From Clostridium_AD sp050717515 (GTDB lineage Bacteria; Bacillota; Clostridia; Clostridiales; Clostridiaceae): a DNA stretch of 64,000 nt. The position numbers and the translations under genes are program-made. The stretch covers positions 1 to 64,000 of the forward strand of contig NZ_JBOITL010000028.1 in assembly GCF_050717515.1 (NCBI RefSeq). Reading direction: 5' to 3'. Shown in pieces: positions 9,714-18,372 of the stretch. How positions within the stretch are numbered: the first letter of the stretch is position 1; each line of letters opens with the position of its first letter. The notes beneath the pieces are model-generated. The model saw only the letters and a list, made by a program, of their open reading frames with translations. It was not told the DNA's origin and did not search any database.

Positions 9714-9867
9714 TGTAGCACCTTCTTTTATTAAATAATCTGTATATCTATTATAACCAAATATTCATAAAAAACATTATTTAAAACAAAATAATATTAT
9801 CTTTTAGTTTCCACTAAAAAGAACCGCTAACTCACGACTGAAGGTCACGAGTGTGCGCGGTCCAATT

Positions 9868-10560
9868 ATCAATTGGTGTTAGACTTAATACATCATATAT
9901 ATGAATGCAGCCATCTTGTCTAGTTGTAATTACTATTGTATCCCCCTCTTCTAAATAGTACATACTATCGGTATATACATACATGCAGAAAATATGTAGA
10001 GGCCATAAATCATTAAATACTCCAAGTTTTTTAGATAGAGGTTGTCTATTTTCTATAATTCTTAATATAGTGTTATAGTCATTTTCATCATGAATTTTAA
10101 GTTTTCTTATCATGCTTTCTTTTCTATTTATCTGATTTGCATCTAATTCATAGGCACCTTCAATGATTTGCTTAAATCCAAACTTTGTATAAAAGCTTAA
10201 AACACTATTATTGGCAAAAAGATAAATAATATCGTATTCGTTTTCATATTTTTCTATAATATGATTAATTAGTGCTGCAGATAATCCTTTGTTTCTATGA
10301 TCCGGATGTGTCATTATCCCAGACAGCTGTAATGCGCTTTTCTTTTGTCCGTCTATAAGTAAATCCATTTTATTTACAGATATACTTACAACCACTTCAT
10401 CTTCATATAGACAGGAGTAAAAATTACATCTATCATAGTAAATATTTTTTTCATACCATTTCTCAGGATCAGATTCAAAAATATCCATTGATAATTTATT
10501 AAAACTTAGTCTGCATTTTTCATTATCCATATAATCGCTTATTATTATATAATCCTTCAC
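9868..10560 (-). pseudogene. N-terminal 231 codons of a GNAT acetyltransferase, split by tnpB element
   Basis: GNAT fold with the acetyl-CoA loop HRNKGLSAALI near residue 80, a following strand IIYLFANNS, and a typical FYTKFGFK element. After codon 231 (GAT of TTGAT) the frame runs 11 codons into the mobile element and stops at 9832, giving a chimeric 242-residue product that lacks the last 61 native residues. The acetyltransferase core is retained, so residual activity is possible. It lies 16 bases after the neighbouring GNAT gene, suggesting co-transcription. Substrate unknown. Confidence 0.85.
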
Positions 10561-10576
10561 AATATGTCTCCTTTAA

Positions 10577-11167
10577 TTACCTCTTGGTGCAATTAGTAAA
10601 ATCTATCATTTTTAAATAATCTTGTTTTGTCAATCCAAATAGAATTTCATCACAATATCGTCCATTTGTATAAATATTTTCTTTGCAAAGCCCTTCCTGT
10701 TGACACCCTAGTTTTTTGTGCATGGCAACAGATTCTATATTTCCCTCCAAAAGATTCCCACAATATTTATTTAATCTTCTCTCCATGAAAGCATATTGAA
10801 GAAGTATTTTCATGGCAGCTGTTCCATATCCCTTACCTCTATAATCTCTATCAATTAACAAAGCAATTTCAAAGGTTCCATTTCTTTCATCATTATTATT
10901 AAAATTAATTCTACCAACAATAGTGCCTTCTAATGTTTCTATAGCAAAATAAGTTCTCCCAGTATTATTAGATAAGTTCGCAATTTTCTCCGAAAAATTT
11001 TTAGATTCTAAGACTGTTGGTGGAAATGGAACTTCACAGTCTCCTAATCTCATTGCAGAAGTATCAAAATTATTATAATAGTCCCATTCCCAATCTTCAT
11101 GACTCCAAGCTCTTAACCTTACTAAATCATTTTGCCAAAAATAATTTTCATATACTATTTCTCTCAT
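10577..11167 (-). CDS. GNAT acetyltransferase, RimJ/RimL-like
   Basis: A 196-residue GNAT-family N-acetyltransferase of the ribosomal-protein-serine/alanine type. It shows VRLRAWSHEDW near the N-terminus, the acetyl-CoA-binding RDYRGKGYGTAAM motif around residues 112-124, and the closing element NIESVAMHKKLGC. Members acetylate protein N-termini or small amines; the actual acceptor cannot be read from the sequence. Start ATG has GGGGGC upstream. It forms an apparent two-gene unit with the split GNAT gene downstream. Confidence 0.85.
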   Translation of the reverse strand: MREIVYENYFWQNDLVRLRAWSHEDWEWDYYNNFDTSAMRLGDCEVPFPPTVLESKNFSEKIANLSNNTGRTYFAIETLEGTIVGRINFNNNDERNGTFEIALLIDRDYRGKGYGTAAMKILLQYAFMERRLNKYCGNLLEGNIESVAMHKKLGCQQEGLCKENIYTNGRYCDEILFGLTKQDYLKMIDFTNCTKR

Positions 11168-11279
11168 AATAGTTGCCCCCTTTAAATCTATAAATCATAT
11201 ATTAGAAGTTTAACATCAAAATAATCTTATTCAAAGCCCAGAAACCATACAGAATTAAAGTTAAGCATTATAATAAAAA

Positions 11280-11317
11280 ATGCTATGGTATCAAATATTT
11301 ATTTGATACCATAGCAT
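11280..11317. terminator. Intrinsic terminator after the HD-domain gene
   Basis: Perfect stem ATGCTATGGTATCAAAT pairing across a short loop, with an A-run at 11275-11280 that becomes the U-tract on the minus strand. It separates the HD phosphohydrolase gene from the GNAT pair. Confidence 0.85.
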
Positions 11318-11380
11318 TGGCTTATTAACTAACCTATATTAATAAAATATAAGAATCTATGTTACGTATATCTATAAATA

Positions 11381-12007
11381 TTACTTATTTTCAATCATGG
11401 TATTGAATCCAAAAGTCGTTTCAATAACACCATCTAAAACTTCATAAATTGACTTACCTATTTTTTCGCTAAAATAGGCACTTAAACCCAATTGAGTCTT
11501 CCATTTTAATAAAGTCAAATCATTTATACCATATCTCATAACTACATCTACTAGTCTTTTTTCCATCAAACATATACCCTCAGGTAAAGCAATTGCATCG
11601 CATAACTGAATAAGCTTATCATAATCATTATAAGTTGTGTTTTTTATATATTCCTTAATAAAAGTTACTTCAACCTCAGTACAATCAGCTCCACCAGCAT
11701 AACCTCTAATATCTGGTAGTATAAATGAATGTGTCAAGGCTATGCGAGCAGCATCATCATAGCCTTTGCTCATTAAGAAGTCATATCCACTTATAGAATG
11801 ATGCATTTTCACAGGACCTTCGTATCTACCTATATCATGTAGTAATCCTAATACATAGGCAATATCACCATCTAAATCAGTGCACTCTCTTGCAATAGAT
11901 TTAGCTGCTTTCGCTACATTATATGAATGCGCTATCCATTCTCCAGGATTCTTTTCCTCGGCATATTTGATAAATTCAGTTGCTTGTTTTAAAGTAGGTA
12001 CTTTCAT
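11381..12007 (-). CDS. HD-domain phosphohydrolase
   Basis: A 208-residue HD-superfamily protein. The metal ligands are visible in order: H in AHSYNVAKAAK, HD in GLLHDIGRYEG, and D in QLCDAIALPEG. The family includes metal-dependent phosphohydrolases acting on nucleotides or phosphomonoesters in the cytosol. It starts 22 bases after the double-Nudix gene with a GAGAGG ribosome binding site and is probably co-transcribed with it, so a housecleaning role on nucleotide derivatives is a reasonable inference. Confidence 0.85.
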   Translation of the reverse strand: MKVPTLKQATEFIKYAEEKNPGEWIAHSYNVAKAAKSIARECTDLDGDIAYVLGLLHDIGRYEGPVKMHHSISGYDFLMSKGYDDAARIALTHSFILPDIRGYAGGADCTEVEVTFIKEYIKNTTYNDYDKLIQLCDAIALPEGICLMEKRLVDVVMRYGINDLTLLKWKTQLGLSAYFSEKIGKSIYEVLDGVIETTFGFNTMIENK

Positions 12008-12029
12008 TTATAAACTCCTCTCAGTATTT

Positions 12030-13379
12030 CTAACTCCTTTGTATAGCACTATAAGCCTTCTTAGCCATAGCAAAATGGTCTCTATGCCATTCTTTTATCT
12101 CACTAATATTATGAAAACCAACTTCTACACTTTCACTTGACACCTTTAAATTTCCACCTTTAATTTTACACAAATATAAAATATGATATGAGGTATGCGG
12201 TTGTCCAAAGTCACCAGGTAATCGAGTAAATATATCAATAATATTTTCTACTTCTATTTCATATCCTGTTTCTTCAAATAATTCTCTCTTTATTGAAGTT
12301 TCAGGACTTTCGCCACTTTCGGCCCAACCTCCAGGTATACCCCATAACTTATCGTCACAACGTTTGTCTAATAAAATATTATAATCTTCATCAAATACTA
12401 TACCGTTAACACCAATTTTAGGGGTTATATAACCTAATTCTTTTTTAAATCTTTCTAAAATAATATTTTGAGGTTCTTTACATATCTTTGAATAGCCTTC
12501 ACAGGCTAACTCCATTAACCTATTATATCTTTGTTTATCATATTCATCTTTACAAAAACACAGTCCTAATTGACCCATACTCCTTATCTCATCTAACAAA
12601 TCTAAAATATATTTATCTTGTTTCATTTTTGTGGCTGCAATTAAAGTAGGATCTACATTACTATCTTTTTCTCTAGTATCAATACTTATAAAATCGTTTA
12701 CTGATTTTATATTAGCTGGTATAAATATTAATGATTTTATTTCAGGATCCTCCCCCTTTGAAATTAATCTCTTATTATAATTATTAAACATATCTCTAAA
12801 CTGATTTTCATCAATTAATAAATCCATTTTAAAAATAGCAGATAAAAAATTATTATCACCACCACTTTTTAAAAGGTATGGTCTTAATTCTTTTACTATG
12901 TTTTTATTTGTGACATCTATACCTAGTTCCTCGAAGATTTCTTTTTTAATATTATGTTCTAAATCTAATAATTTACCTTTAATATCATTTTCATCTATGC
13001 CTCCACCTATGAATCCTAATTTATGTGGAAAAGCTGTTCCTACATTCATTTCACCTAAAACAAACTTTTTATCGCTTGTTTCAACTAATACAGAAGTGTA
13101 AATAACTCTGCAATCATGTTCTGTATAAGTGTTTTTATATATGGTATATACAAAATGTGCATAATCTGTTAGTTGAACATAAATGTTTACGCAACCATAA
13201 TTAGTTTCTATCTTTGTAATTGTGTATGAATCACCTCTGAAAAATTTTTTACCACTTTGTAATAATGAATCCCAATATTTTTCAACCTCATCATTATAGT
13301 TTTGGGGCAAAGTAATTTTTTCATTGTTATAGTAGACATTAATATTATTGTTAAATTCTGAAATGTTAACTTCTTTCAT
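12030..13379 (-). CDS. Double-Nudix hydrolase fusion
   Basis: Two Nudix domains in one chain. The C-terminal one has a perfect Nudix box (GGWAESGE...RELFEETG, about residues 350-375) preceded by the helical Nudix_N_2 module seen in ADP-ribose/NADH-type hydrolases (LDLLDEIRSMGQLG...). The N-terminal one (about 100-230) has GFIGGGIDEN followed by a longer insertion before IKKEIFEELGI, so its box is stretched but keeps the EExG core. ATG at 13379 was chosen because AGGAG lies 11 bases upstream; an in-frame GTG at 13388 is too close to that site. Followed by an HD phosphohydrolase gene. Confidence 0.82.
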   Translation of the reverse strand: MKEVNISEFNNNINVYYNNEKITLPQNYNDEVEKYWDSLLQSGKKFFRGDSYTITKIETNYGCVNIYVQLTDYAHFVYTIYKNTYTEHDCRVIYTSVLVETSDKKFVLGEMNVGTAFPHKLGFIGGGIDENDIKGKLLDLEHNIKKEIFEELGIDVTNKNIVKELRPYLLKSGGDNNFLSAIFKMDLLIDENQFRDMFNNYNKRLISKGEDPEIKSLIFIPANIKSVNDFISIDTREKDSNVDPTLIAATKMKQDKYILDLLDEIRSMGQLGLCFCKDEYDKQRYNRLMELACEGYSKICKEPQNIILERFKKELGYITPKIGVNGIVFDEDYNILLDKRCDDKLWGIPGGWAESGESPETSIKRELFEETGYEIEVENIIDIFTRLPGDFGQPHTSYHILYLCKIKGGNLKVSSESVEVGFHNISEIKEWHRDHFAMAKKAYSAIQRS

Positions 13380-13472
13380 TATTCTCACATCTCCTAAAAT
13401 CTATTTTTTACCATTAAAATTTAACTAAAACTATAATGTTACTATATATGATGACGTTAGGTCACATGCAAG

Positions 13473-13518
13473 CATAACTTTTAATATAAAAGTTATGCCC
13501 CACTTATGGAAGTGAGGC
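13473..13518. repeat. Two adjacent small hairpins
   Basis: CATAACTTTT-aatat-AAAAGTTATG (13473-13497) is followed directly by GCCCCACTT-atgg-AAGTGAGGC (13497-13518). The second resembles hairpins at 22539-22563 and 60241-60262. Neither has a U-tract. They lie in the 250-base gap upstream of the double-Nudix gene; no ORF is seen there. Confidence 0.5.
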
Positions 13519-13579
13519 ACTATGTTCTAGTAAATTAATTGTTATTTTTTATACTCGATGATTTCATAACAAGTAAAAA

Positions 13580-13609
13580 AATCCAGTAGAATATTTGTTC
13601 TACTAGATT
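13580..13609. terminator. Terminator with the CCAGTAGAAT core
   Basis: AATCCAGTAGAA-tatttg-TTCTACTAGATT with an A-run on the left that is the U-tract for the minus-strand gene ending at 13639. Confidence 0.75.
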
Positions 13610-13638
13610 TCTGTAACCCTTTATTACTCACTCTTAAA

Positions 13639-14583
13639 TTAAACGGATTTTCCATTTAACATATTAAGCATATCTTGTTTTTCTAGCGTAAACCTATTGT
13701 ATACACTTTGTCTTACCTGCGCCGAACTGCTTCTAAAATAAATGTCAACCTTTTGTCGTTCCTTATATAAATCATTTATGATATTACCATCGCTATTATT
13801 TAAATTAAGTTTTGAGAACACAGATAAAGTTCCTCCTACACCATGCTGAACTACTGTAGACAATAAACTTTCCTTTAGCGCATCACTTTTTTTACTTATA
13901 TCAAAACCATATTTTGACTTTAAAGCTTGCGCTGCTGTATCATAATAATCTCCTTTTACACAATTTTGTTGCAACTTTAAAAATTTTTCTCTATCTGACA
14001 AAGCAATACTAATCCATGCAGTATCAAAGTTTACACCATATCTGTTACCATCTTTGGCTTTTGCTCCTGCTAGTTTTGTATAAATTGCATTATCTTTTTT
14101 ACTTAGTGAATTTACAAAAGAATCTAAAGACCCTGTTTTAGAAGAAAACTGAAAGGCTCCATAGGACTTTCCACCATAATCTCCTGGTGTATTACTTATT
14201 GTCCCCGGATTACCATTAGACTCATATTTAGCAGATATACTACCTAACCCGCTGAATTTATTATCTTCACCTTTGCTATCATCATTTAATAATGACTGCG
14301 TAGCACCTCTCATAATTGAATTAAAATTACTCATAGTACCTAATGAATCATCTAAATTAAAAGAATCTTGCTTTGATAATGCAGTAGCCATAAACTCTGC
14401 CATCTTTGAATTACCGGAGCTATCCATGATTTGAATAAGCATTGTTTGAAAAGCTAATTCCTGCATTGCTTTTTCATCCTCAAAACTCTTTGTACTTTTA
14501 TCAGAAATCCTATTATTATTTTTTATTTGCGCTCCATATTGTTTTAACAACGCATCATTAATTATATTTGTAGATAATGCCAT
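13639..14583 (-). CDS. Putative peptidoglycan hydrolase (lysozyme/chitosanase-like fold)
   Basis: A 314-residue protein with no signal peptide. From about residue 110 it contains AKYESNGNPGT...GDYGGKSYGAFQFSS, the pattern of phage-tail and secreted lysozyme-like proteins in which the glutamate is catalytic, followed by a helical C-terminal half. The first 100 residues are helical and recall rod/FlgJ-type N-termini (ELAFQTMLIQIM), only weakly. ATG at 14583 was preferred over GTG at 14592 because it sits behind GGGTGAT. It is monocistronic, with a terminator at 13580. Catalytic role is inferred from motif shape only. Confidence 0.6.
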   Translation of the reverse strand: MALSTNIINDALLKQYGAQIKNNNRISDKSTKSFEDEKAMQELAFQTMLIQIMDSSGNSKMAEFMATALSKQDSFNLDDSLGTMSNFNSIMRGATQSLLNDDSKGEDNKFSGLGSISAKYESNGNPGTISNTPGDYGGKSYGAFQFSSKTGSLDSFVNSLSKKDNAIYTKLAGAKAKDGNRYGVNFDTAWISIALSDREKFLKLQQNCVKGDYYDTAAQALKSKYGFDISKKSDALKESLLSTVVQHGVGGTLSVFSKLNLNNSDGNIINDLYKERQKVDIYFRSSSAQVRQSVYNRFTLEKQDMLNMLNGKSV

Positions 14584-14698
14584 GACTATCACCCATTTTT
14601 TATAAATTATTTCCTACATTATCTATATCGTATATTATAAAAAAAACTTTACATACTTATTTCAAAAAAATAAAATGTATTACTAATCCCATTTACCT

Positions 14699-15091
14699 TT
14701 ATATCCATTCTTTTAAAATAGATTTAATCTTAGTATTGAATAATATTCTAGAGCATGTCCTACTTAATCTTAATCTCAGCTCCAATTCATATTCTTCAAA
14801 CTGCCATCCCATTTTTTGTTTAATTCTATTATGTAGAACATCATGAGTATAATCCATATCATCATAAGGAATATTATCTATAAGGAAAAACTCCAATTCT
14901 TCTCCTGCAACACCTTTAAGCTGAAAATGATTAGACATTTTATTAATCATAAACCACTTTTTAATATTTTCATACTCTTTTTTCAATTTTTCTAAGGACA
15001 TATTATATATGGCCTCTTCCAAAAATGGTACCTCCTGCAAACAATTTACGTTCATAATATTCTCTTCTATGTCTTTAACAAAGTAAAACAT
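14699..15091 (-). CDS. Hypothetical protein, 130 residues
   Basis: Not recognised. The product is charged, probably cytosolic and helical (LEKLKKEYENIKKWF), with two acidic patches and an Arg-rich end (LELRLRLSRTC). ATG at 15091 is chosen because AAGGGGGAAGAAA directly precedes it; an upstream ATG at 15130 lacks such a site. It is divergent from the gene at 15298 across a short AT-rich gap. Confidence 0.6.
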   Translation of the reverse strand: MFYFVKDIEENIMNVNCLQEVPFLEEAIYNMSLEKLKKEYENIKKWFMINKMSNHFQLKGVAGEELEFFLIDNIPYDDMDYTHDVLHNRIKQKMGWQFEEYELELRLRLSRTCSRILFNTKIKSILKEWI

Positions 15092-15297
15092 TTTCTTCCC
15101 CCTTAAAAAACTGAAACTATATTTCTTCATATATGTTTTTCACTAGTTTTAATTCCATAAATATTATAACAAATTTATATTTTATTTTCTATTAATACTT
15201 AAACCCAATTGTTGAAAATATTGCTAATATATATTTGTTTTTACTCTTGCAAAGTGATATTATTAATATATATATATTGTATAAAGGAGGAATTAAA

Positions 15298-15582
15298 ATG
15301 AACACAATGAAAGAATTTACTTTTGAACCTCGTTTTCTGAGTTTAGCTGTCATAAAAGACGTAAATGTAGGAAATAGAATACTAAATGAGCTTATTATAG
15401 ATGAAGAAAGTTGCTTAGGTCATAGACAGGTAGGAACTAGAAGTTATCACATCTTCTATTTCAAGAATGATCGTTTTTCAGTTTATTATCATAAGGGTGG
15501 TACAGATGCAATGTACTCTGCTAATTCACTAGATGTAGTTTTAGATTATGTAAATAATTTAAAACCAGAAGATTTTGAATAA
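15298..15582 (+). CDS. Hypothetical protein, 94 residues
   Basis: Not recognised. A small soluble protein (MNTMKEFTFEPRF...) with a mixed alpha/beta pattern and acidic C-terminus. ATG at 15298 follows a strong AAAGGAGG site, so the longer frame beginning at 15235 is rejected. It is 34 bases upstream of the Nudix gene and probably transcribed with it. Confidence 0.7.
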   Translation: MNTMKEFTFEPRFLSLAVIKDVNVGNRILNELIIDEESCLGHRQVGTRSYHIFYFKNDRFSVYYHKGGTDAMYSANSLDVVLDYVNNLKPEDFE

Positions 15583-15616
15583 CTAAATAAAATGAAGTAG
15601 GGTTGGAGATGGAATA

Positions 15617-16213
15617 ATGGCAATAACAAGTATTACAACACTAGCAGATACAAAGTATTTAAAACTTTATAATGCAGAGTATATCAATAAAAATGGGGAT
15701 CTTAAAAATTGGACCATTGCTTCTAGAAAAGATTTAGATACATTAAAAAATAATTATTTTAATGCAGCAGAAGACAAAATTGATGCCGTTATAATAGTAG
15801 CTAAATACGTAGATAAAGCTACTACTGCAGCTGAAGAAAAATTAGTAATTATAAAGCAATTTAGAGTTCCTCTTAATGATTATGTTTATGAAATCCCTGC
15901 TGGACTTATAGATCCTGGTGAGGACTTTGAAACTACAGTTAAGCGTGAACTAAAGGAAGAAACGGGACTTGATTTGGTTCAGATTGATTATAATAAAACT
16001 AAATCTAAGGCATACATATCAACAGGTATGACAGATGAGTCTGCAGCACTAGTGTATTGCACTTGCCATGGTGAAATGTCAAAAGAATATTTAGAACCAG
16101 ATGAGGATATTGAAATTATGCTATTATCAAAACAAGAAGCTAAAATTTTGATTACTTCTAATGAAAAAATAGATATTAAAGCACTTCTTGCTATACAAAA
16201 TTTTATAGGTTAA
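15617..16213 (+). CDS. Nudix hydrolase, ADP-ribose pyrophosphatase-like
   Basis: A 198-residue Nudix hydrolase with box AGLIDPGEDFE...RELKEETGLDL around residues 93-118 and the upstream strand KQFRVPLNDYVYEIPAG typical of NudF/ADP-ribose pyrophosphatases, which split ADP-ribose or similar nucleoside diphosphates. It ends before a clear terminator at 16242-16282. Confidence 0.88.
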   Translation: MAITSITTLADTKYLKLYNAEYINKNGDLKNWTIASRKDLDTLKNNYFNAAEDKIDAVIIVAKYVDKATTAAEEKLVIIKQFRVPLNDYVYEIPAGLIDPGEDFETTVKRELKEETGLDLVQIDYNKTKSKAYISTGMTDESAALVYCTCHGEMSKEYLEPDEDIEIMLLSKQEAKILITSNEKIDIKALLAIQNFIG

Positions 16214-16241
16214 ATGTTATATCTAAACCATAATCAAATAA

Positions 16242-16282
16242 AAGACTAGCAGAGTATTAATTTATTCTGTTGGTCTTTTTTT
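16242..16282 (+). terminator. Intrinsic terminator after the Nudix gene
   Basis: AAGACTAGCAGA...TCTGTTGGTCTT followed by seven Ts. The core CAGAG/TTCTG is a diverged copy of the CCAGYAGAAT terminator family. Confidence 0.8.
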
Positions 16283-16407
16283 GTTATTCTAATAATTTTT
16301 TTTAAAATAAATCATCATTTTATTATAATTCATGAGTGTGGATAAAATAATTAGAAATATATTTTGAAAAACGTAAATTTTTAGTCATATTTGCTCATAT
16401 TTAGTCA

Positions 16408-16436
16408 TTGACATGTTTTCAGAATTGTGATAATAT
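16408..16436 (+). promoter_or_regulatory. Sigma-A promoter of the AGCS symporter
   Basis: TTGACA at 16408-16413 and TAATAT at 16431-16436 with a 17-base spacer. Directly upstream, TCATATTT occurs twice as a direct repeat (about 16385-16401) followed by another TCA, a possible activator or repressor site. Confidence 0.8.
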
Positions 16437-16488
16437 TCAGAAATATAAATAATCTGTCGTAGCATATTGCAAAATTAGGAGGTTATTC

Positions 16489-17973
16489 ATGGAAAATCTT
16501 ATTAATGCATTAAGCAGTCTCATTTGGAGTAAGGCACTTATCTATTTATGTTTAGGTACAGGTATTTATTTTTCAATCAGAACTCGATTTCTTCAAGTAC
16601 GACATATTAAAGATATGGTAAGATACTTATTTGGTGGTGGAGACTCTAGTGAGGGCGTATCTTCCTTTCAAGCCTTTGCAATGTCAGTTGCTGGTCGTGT
16701 TGGAACAGGTAATATAGCTGGCGTTGCAACTGCCATAACCATGGGTGGCCCTGGTGCCATTTTCTGGATGTGGGCTATTGCATTTCTTGGTGCAGGTTCT
16801 TCTTTTATAGAATGTGCTCTTGGTCAAGTTTATAAAGAGGAAATTAATGGAGAATATCGTGGAGGTCCAGCCTACTACATTGAAAAGGCTATGGGTAAAA
16901 AATGGTATGCAGTTATATTTGCAACTGCAACTGTAATTGGTTTAGGCTTATTCGGACCCGGTGTTCAATCAAACAGTATTGCAGCTGGTGTACAGAATGC
17001 CTTTGGTATTAGTCCATATATAACTGGTGCAATAACTGCAGTATTACTTGGTTTTATTGTATTCGGTGGTACAAAGAAGTTAGGTAAAGTTGCCGAAATT
17101 GTAGTTCCTTTTATGGCGATTGCTTACATCTTGGTTGCATTAATAGTACTTGCAATAAACATCACTACAATTCCTAGCATGTTTGCTTTAATAATTAAAA
17201 GTGCTTTTGGTGCTAATCAAGCTTTTGGAGGCATCGTAGGATACGCAGTCTTATGGGGTGTTAAACGAGGCATTTACTCAAATGAAGCTGGACAAGGAAC
17301 AGGACCACAATCTGCCGCTGCGGCAGAAGTATCTCACCCAGCTATACAAGGCTTAGTTCAAGCTTTTTCAGTTTATTTTGATACATTATTTGTATGTTCT
17401 GCAACTGCATTTATGATTCTATCAACAGGTAAATTTAATGTTGTAAATCCCGCAGGTGGATTTCTTGTAGAAAACGTACCTGGAATGGCTATAGGACCTG
17501 CTTCTACTCAATTGGCAGTTGGAACCGTATTAGGGAAATTTGGAGCACCTTTTGTTTCCATTGCATTATTCTTCTTTGCTTTCACAACACTAATGGCATA
17601 CTATTATATAGCCGAAACAAATCTTACTTACCTAACTAAAGATTCTAAATATAGCAAGGTTTTTACTAATTTACTCCGATTTGGAATTCTCGCTACCACT
17701 TTCTACGGATCTATTAAAACAGCAGAAGTTGCTTGGGCACTTGGTGATATTGCTGTTGGTACCATGGCATGGCTTAACGTTATTGCCATATTAATTCTTG
17801 GAAACATCGGGCTTAAAGTTTTAAAAGACTACGAAGATCAAAAGAAAATGGGAAGAAATGCGGAAACATTTATATTTGATCCTAAAAAATTAGGAATTAA
17901 AAATGCAGATGCATGGTATGTTTTTAATGAAAGAAGAATTAAAAGAACAAAAGAAAAAAACATTTCTAAATAA
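16489..17973 (+). CDS. Sodium:alanine/glycine symporter (AGCS family)
   Basis: A 494-residue multi-pass membrane protein of the alanine/glycine:cation symporter family. Recognisable stretches are GTGNIAGVATAI near residue 72, GGGPAYYIEKAMGKKW-like RGGPAYYIEKA near 125, and GIYSNEAGQGTG near 260. It imports small neutral amino acids with Na+ (or H+). The start follows TTAGGAGG and a near-consensus promoter. Single-gene unit with its own terminator. Confidence 0.93.
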   Translation: MENLINALSSLIWSKALIYLCLGTGIYFSIRTRFLQVRHIKDMVRYLFGGGDSSEGVSSFQAFAMSVAGRVGTGNIAGVATAITMGGPGAIFWMWAIAFLGAGSSFIECALGQVYKEEINGEYRGGPAYYIEKAMGKKWYAVIFATATVIGLGLFGPGVQSNSIAAGVQNAFGISPYITGAITAVLLGFIVFGGTKKLGKVAEIVVPFMAIAYILVALIVLAINITTIPSMFALIIKSAFGANQAFGGIVGYAVLWGVKRGIYSNEAGQGTGPQSAAAAEVSHPAIQGLVQAFSVYFDTLFVCSATAFMILSTGKFNVVNPAGGFLVENVPGMAIGPASTQLAVGTVLGKFGAPFVSIALFFFAFTTLMAYYYIAETNLTYLTKDSKYSKVFTNLLRFGILATTFYGSIKTAEVAWALGDIAVGTMAWLNVIAILILGNIGLKVLKDYEDQKKMGRNAETFIFDPKKLGIKNADAWYVFNERRIKRTKEKNISK

Positions 17974-18007
17974 AGAAATCAAAATAGTGATTATTTCATT
18001 AAAAAAA

Positions 18008-18050
18008 TACCCTATAGAGCTATTTAAAAGAAGCCTGCTCCATAGGGTAT
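18008..18050 (+). terminator. Intrinsic terminator after the symporter
   Basis: ATACCCTAT pairs with ATAGGGTAT, extended by GAGC/GCTC, followed by a T-rich tract. It lies 35 bases past the symporter stop. Confidence 0.7.
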
Positions 18051-18111
18051 TTATATATATACTAGATACAACAAGATTAGTGAAAGCTATTTATCTTCAT
18101 TTGAGAAGATT

Positions 18112-18372
18112 CTATAAATTTAATTTTGGCAGTACCTCAGTCTCAAAAAATTTCCTAGAGGTGGTTCCTGAAACACTATAAACCTCACTGTCATCTATTT
18201 TTACAGATACGCCCTTTGTACAATGTCCTAAACAAAAAATTGCTTTTAGTTGTACCTTGTCTGACAGATTATATTCTTCAATGATTTGTTGAAAGTTATT
18301 AATAACATTGTAGGATCCTTTGATATGGCATGCGCTACCTACACAAACACTTAAATCTATCACAAAAATCAC
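18112..18372 (-). CDS. Thioredoxin-like [2Fe-2S] ferredoxin, hydrogenase-associated
   Basis: An 86-residue NuoE-like thioredoxin-fold ferredoxin with cysteines in VCVGSACH and CLGHC, the four expected ligands of a [2Fe-2S] cluster. It overlaps hydA by four bases (ATGA), so it is translationally coupled as the last gene of the hydrogenase operon. It probably serves as an extra electron-transfer subunit or a carrier for HydABC; standard three-subunit enzymes lack it. Confidence 0.85.
   Translation of the reverse strand: MIFVIDLSVCVGSACHIKGSYNVINNFQQIIEEYNLSDKVQLKAIFCLGHCTKGVSVKIDDSEVYSVSGTTSRKFFETEVLPKLNL

Larger units (their letters stand above)
8251..9867 (-). mobile_element. IS200/IS605-type element carrying only tnpB
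   Basis: Boundaries come from the split GNAT gene. Read on the minus strand, the left end starts directly after target TTGAT (9872-9868) and contains an imperfect hairpin (GGACCGC...ACTC-TGAC / GTC-TGAGT...GCGGTTC) at about 9818-9862. The right end closes with a small hairpin (CACGC-TTCTTCAG-ATGTGTG) and TTCAA at 8251. There are no inverted terminal repeats and no target duplication, as known for peel-and-paste IS200/IS605 elements. TTGAT is the established target/TAM of ISDra2. No tnpA is present, so mobility would need a transposase in trans. Confidence 0.88.
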
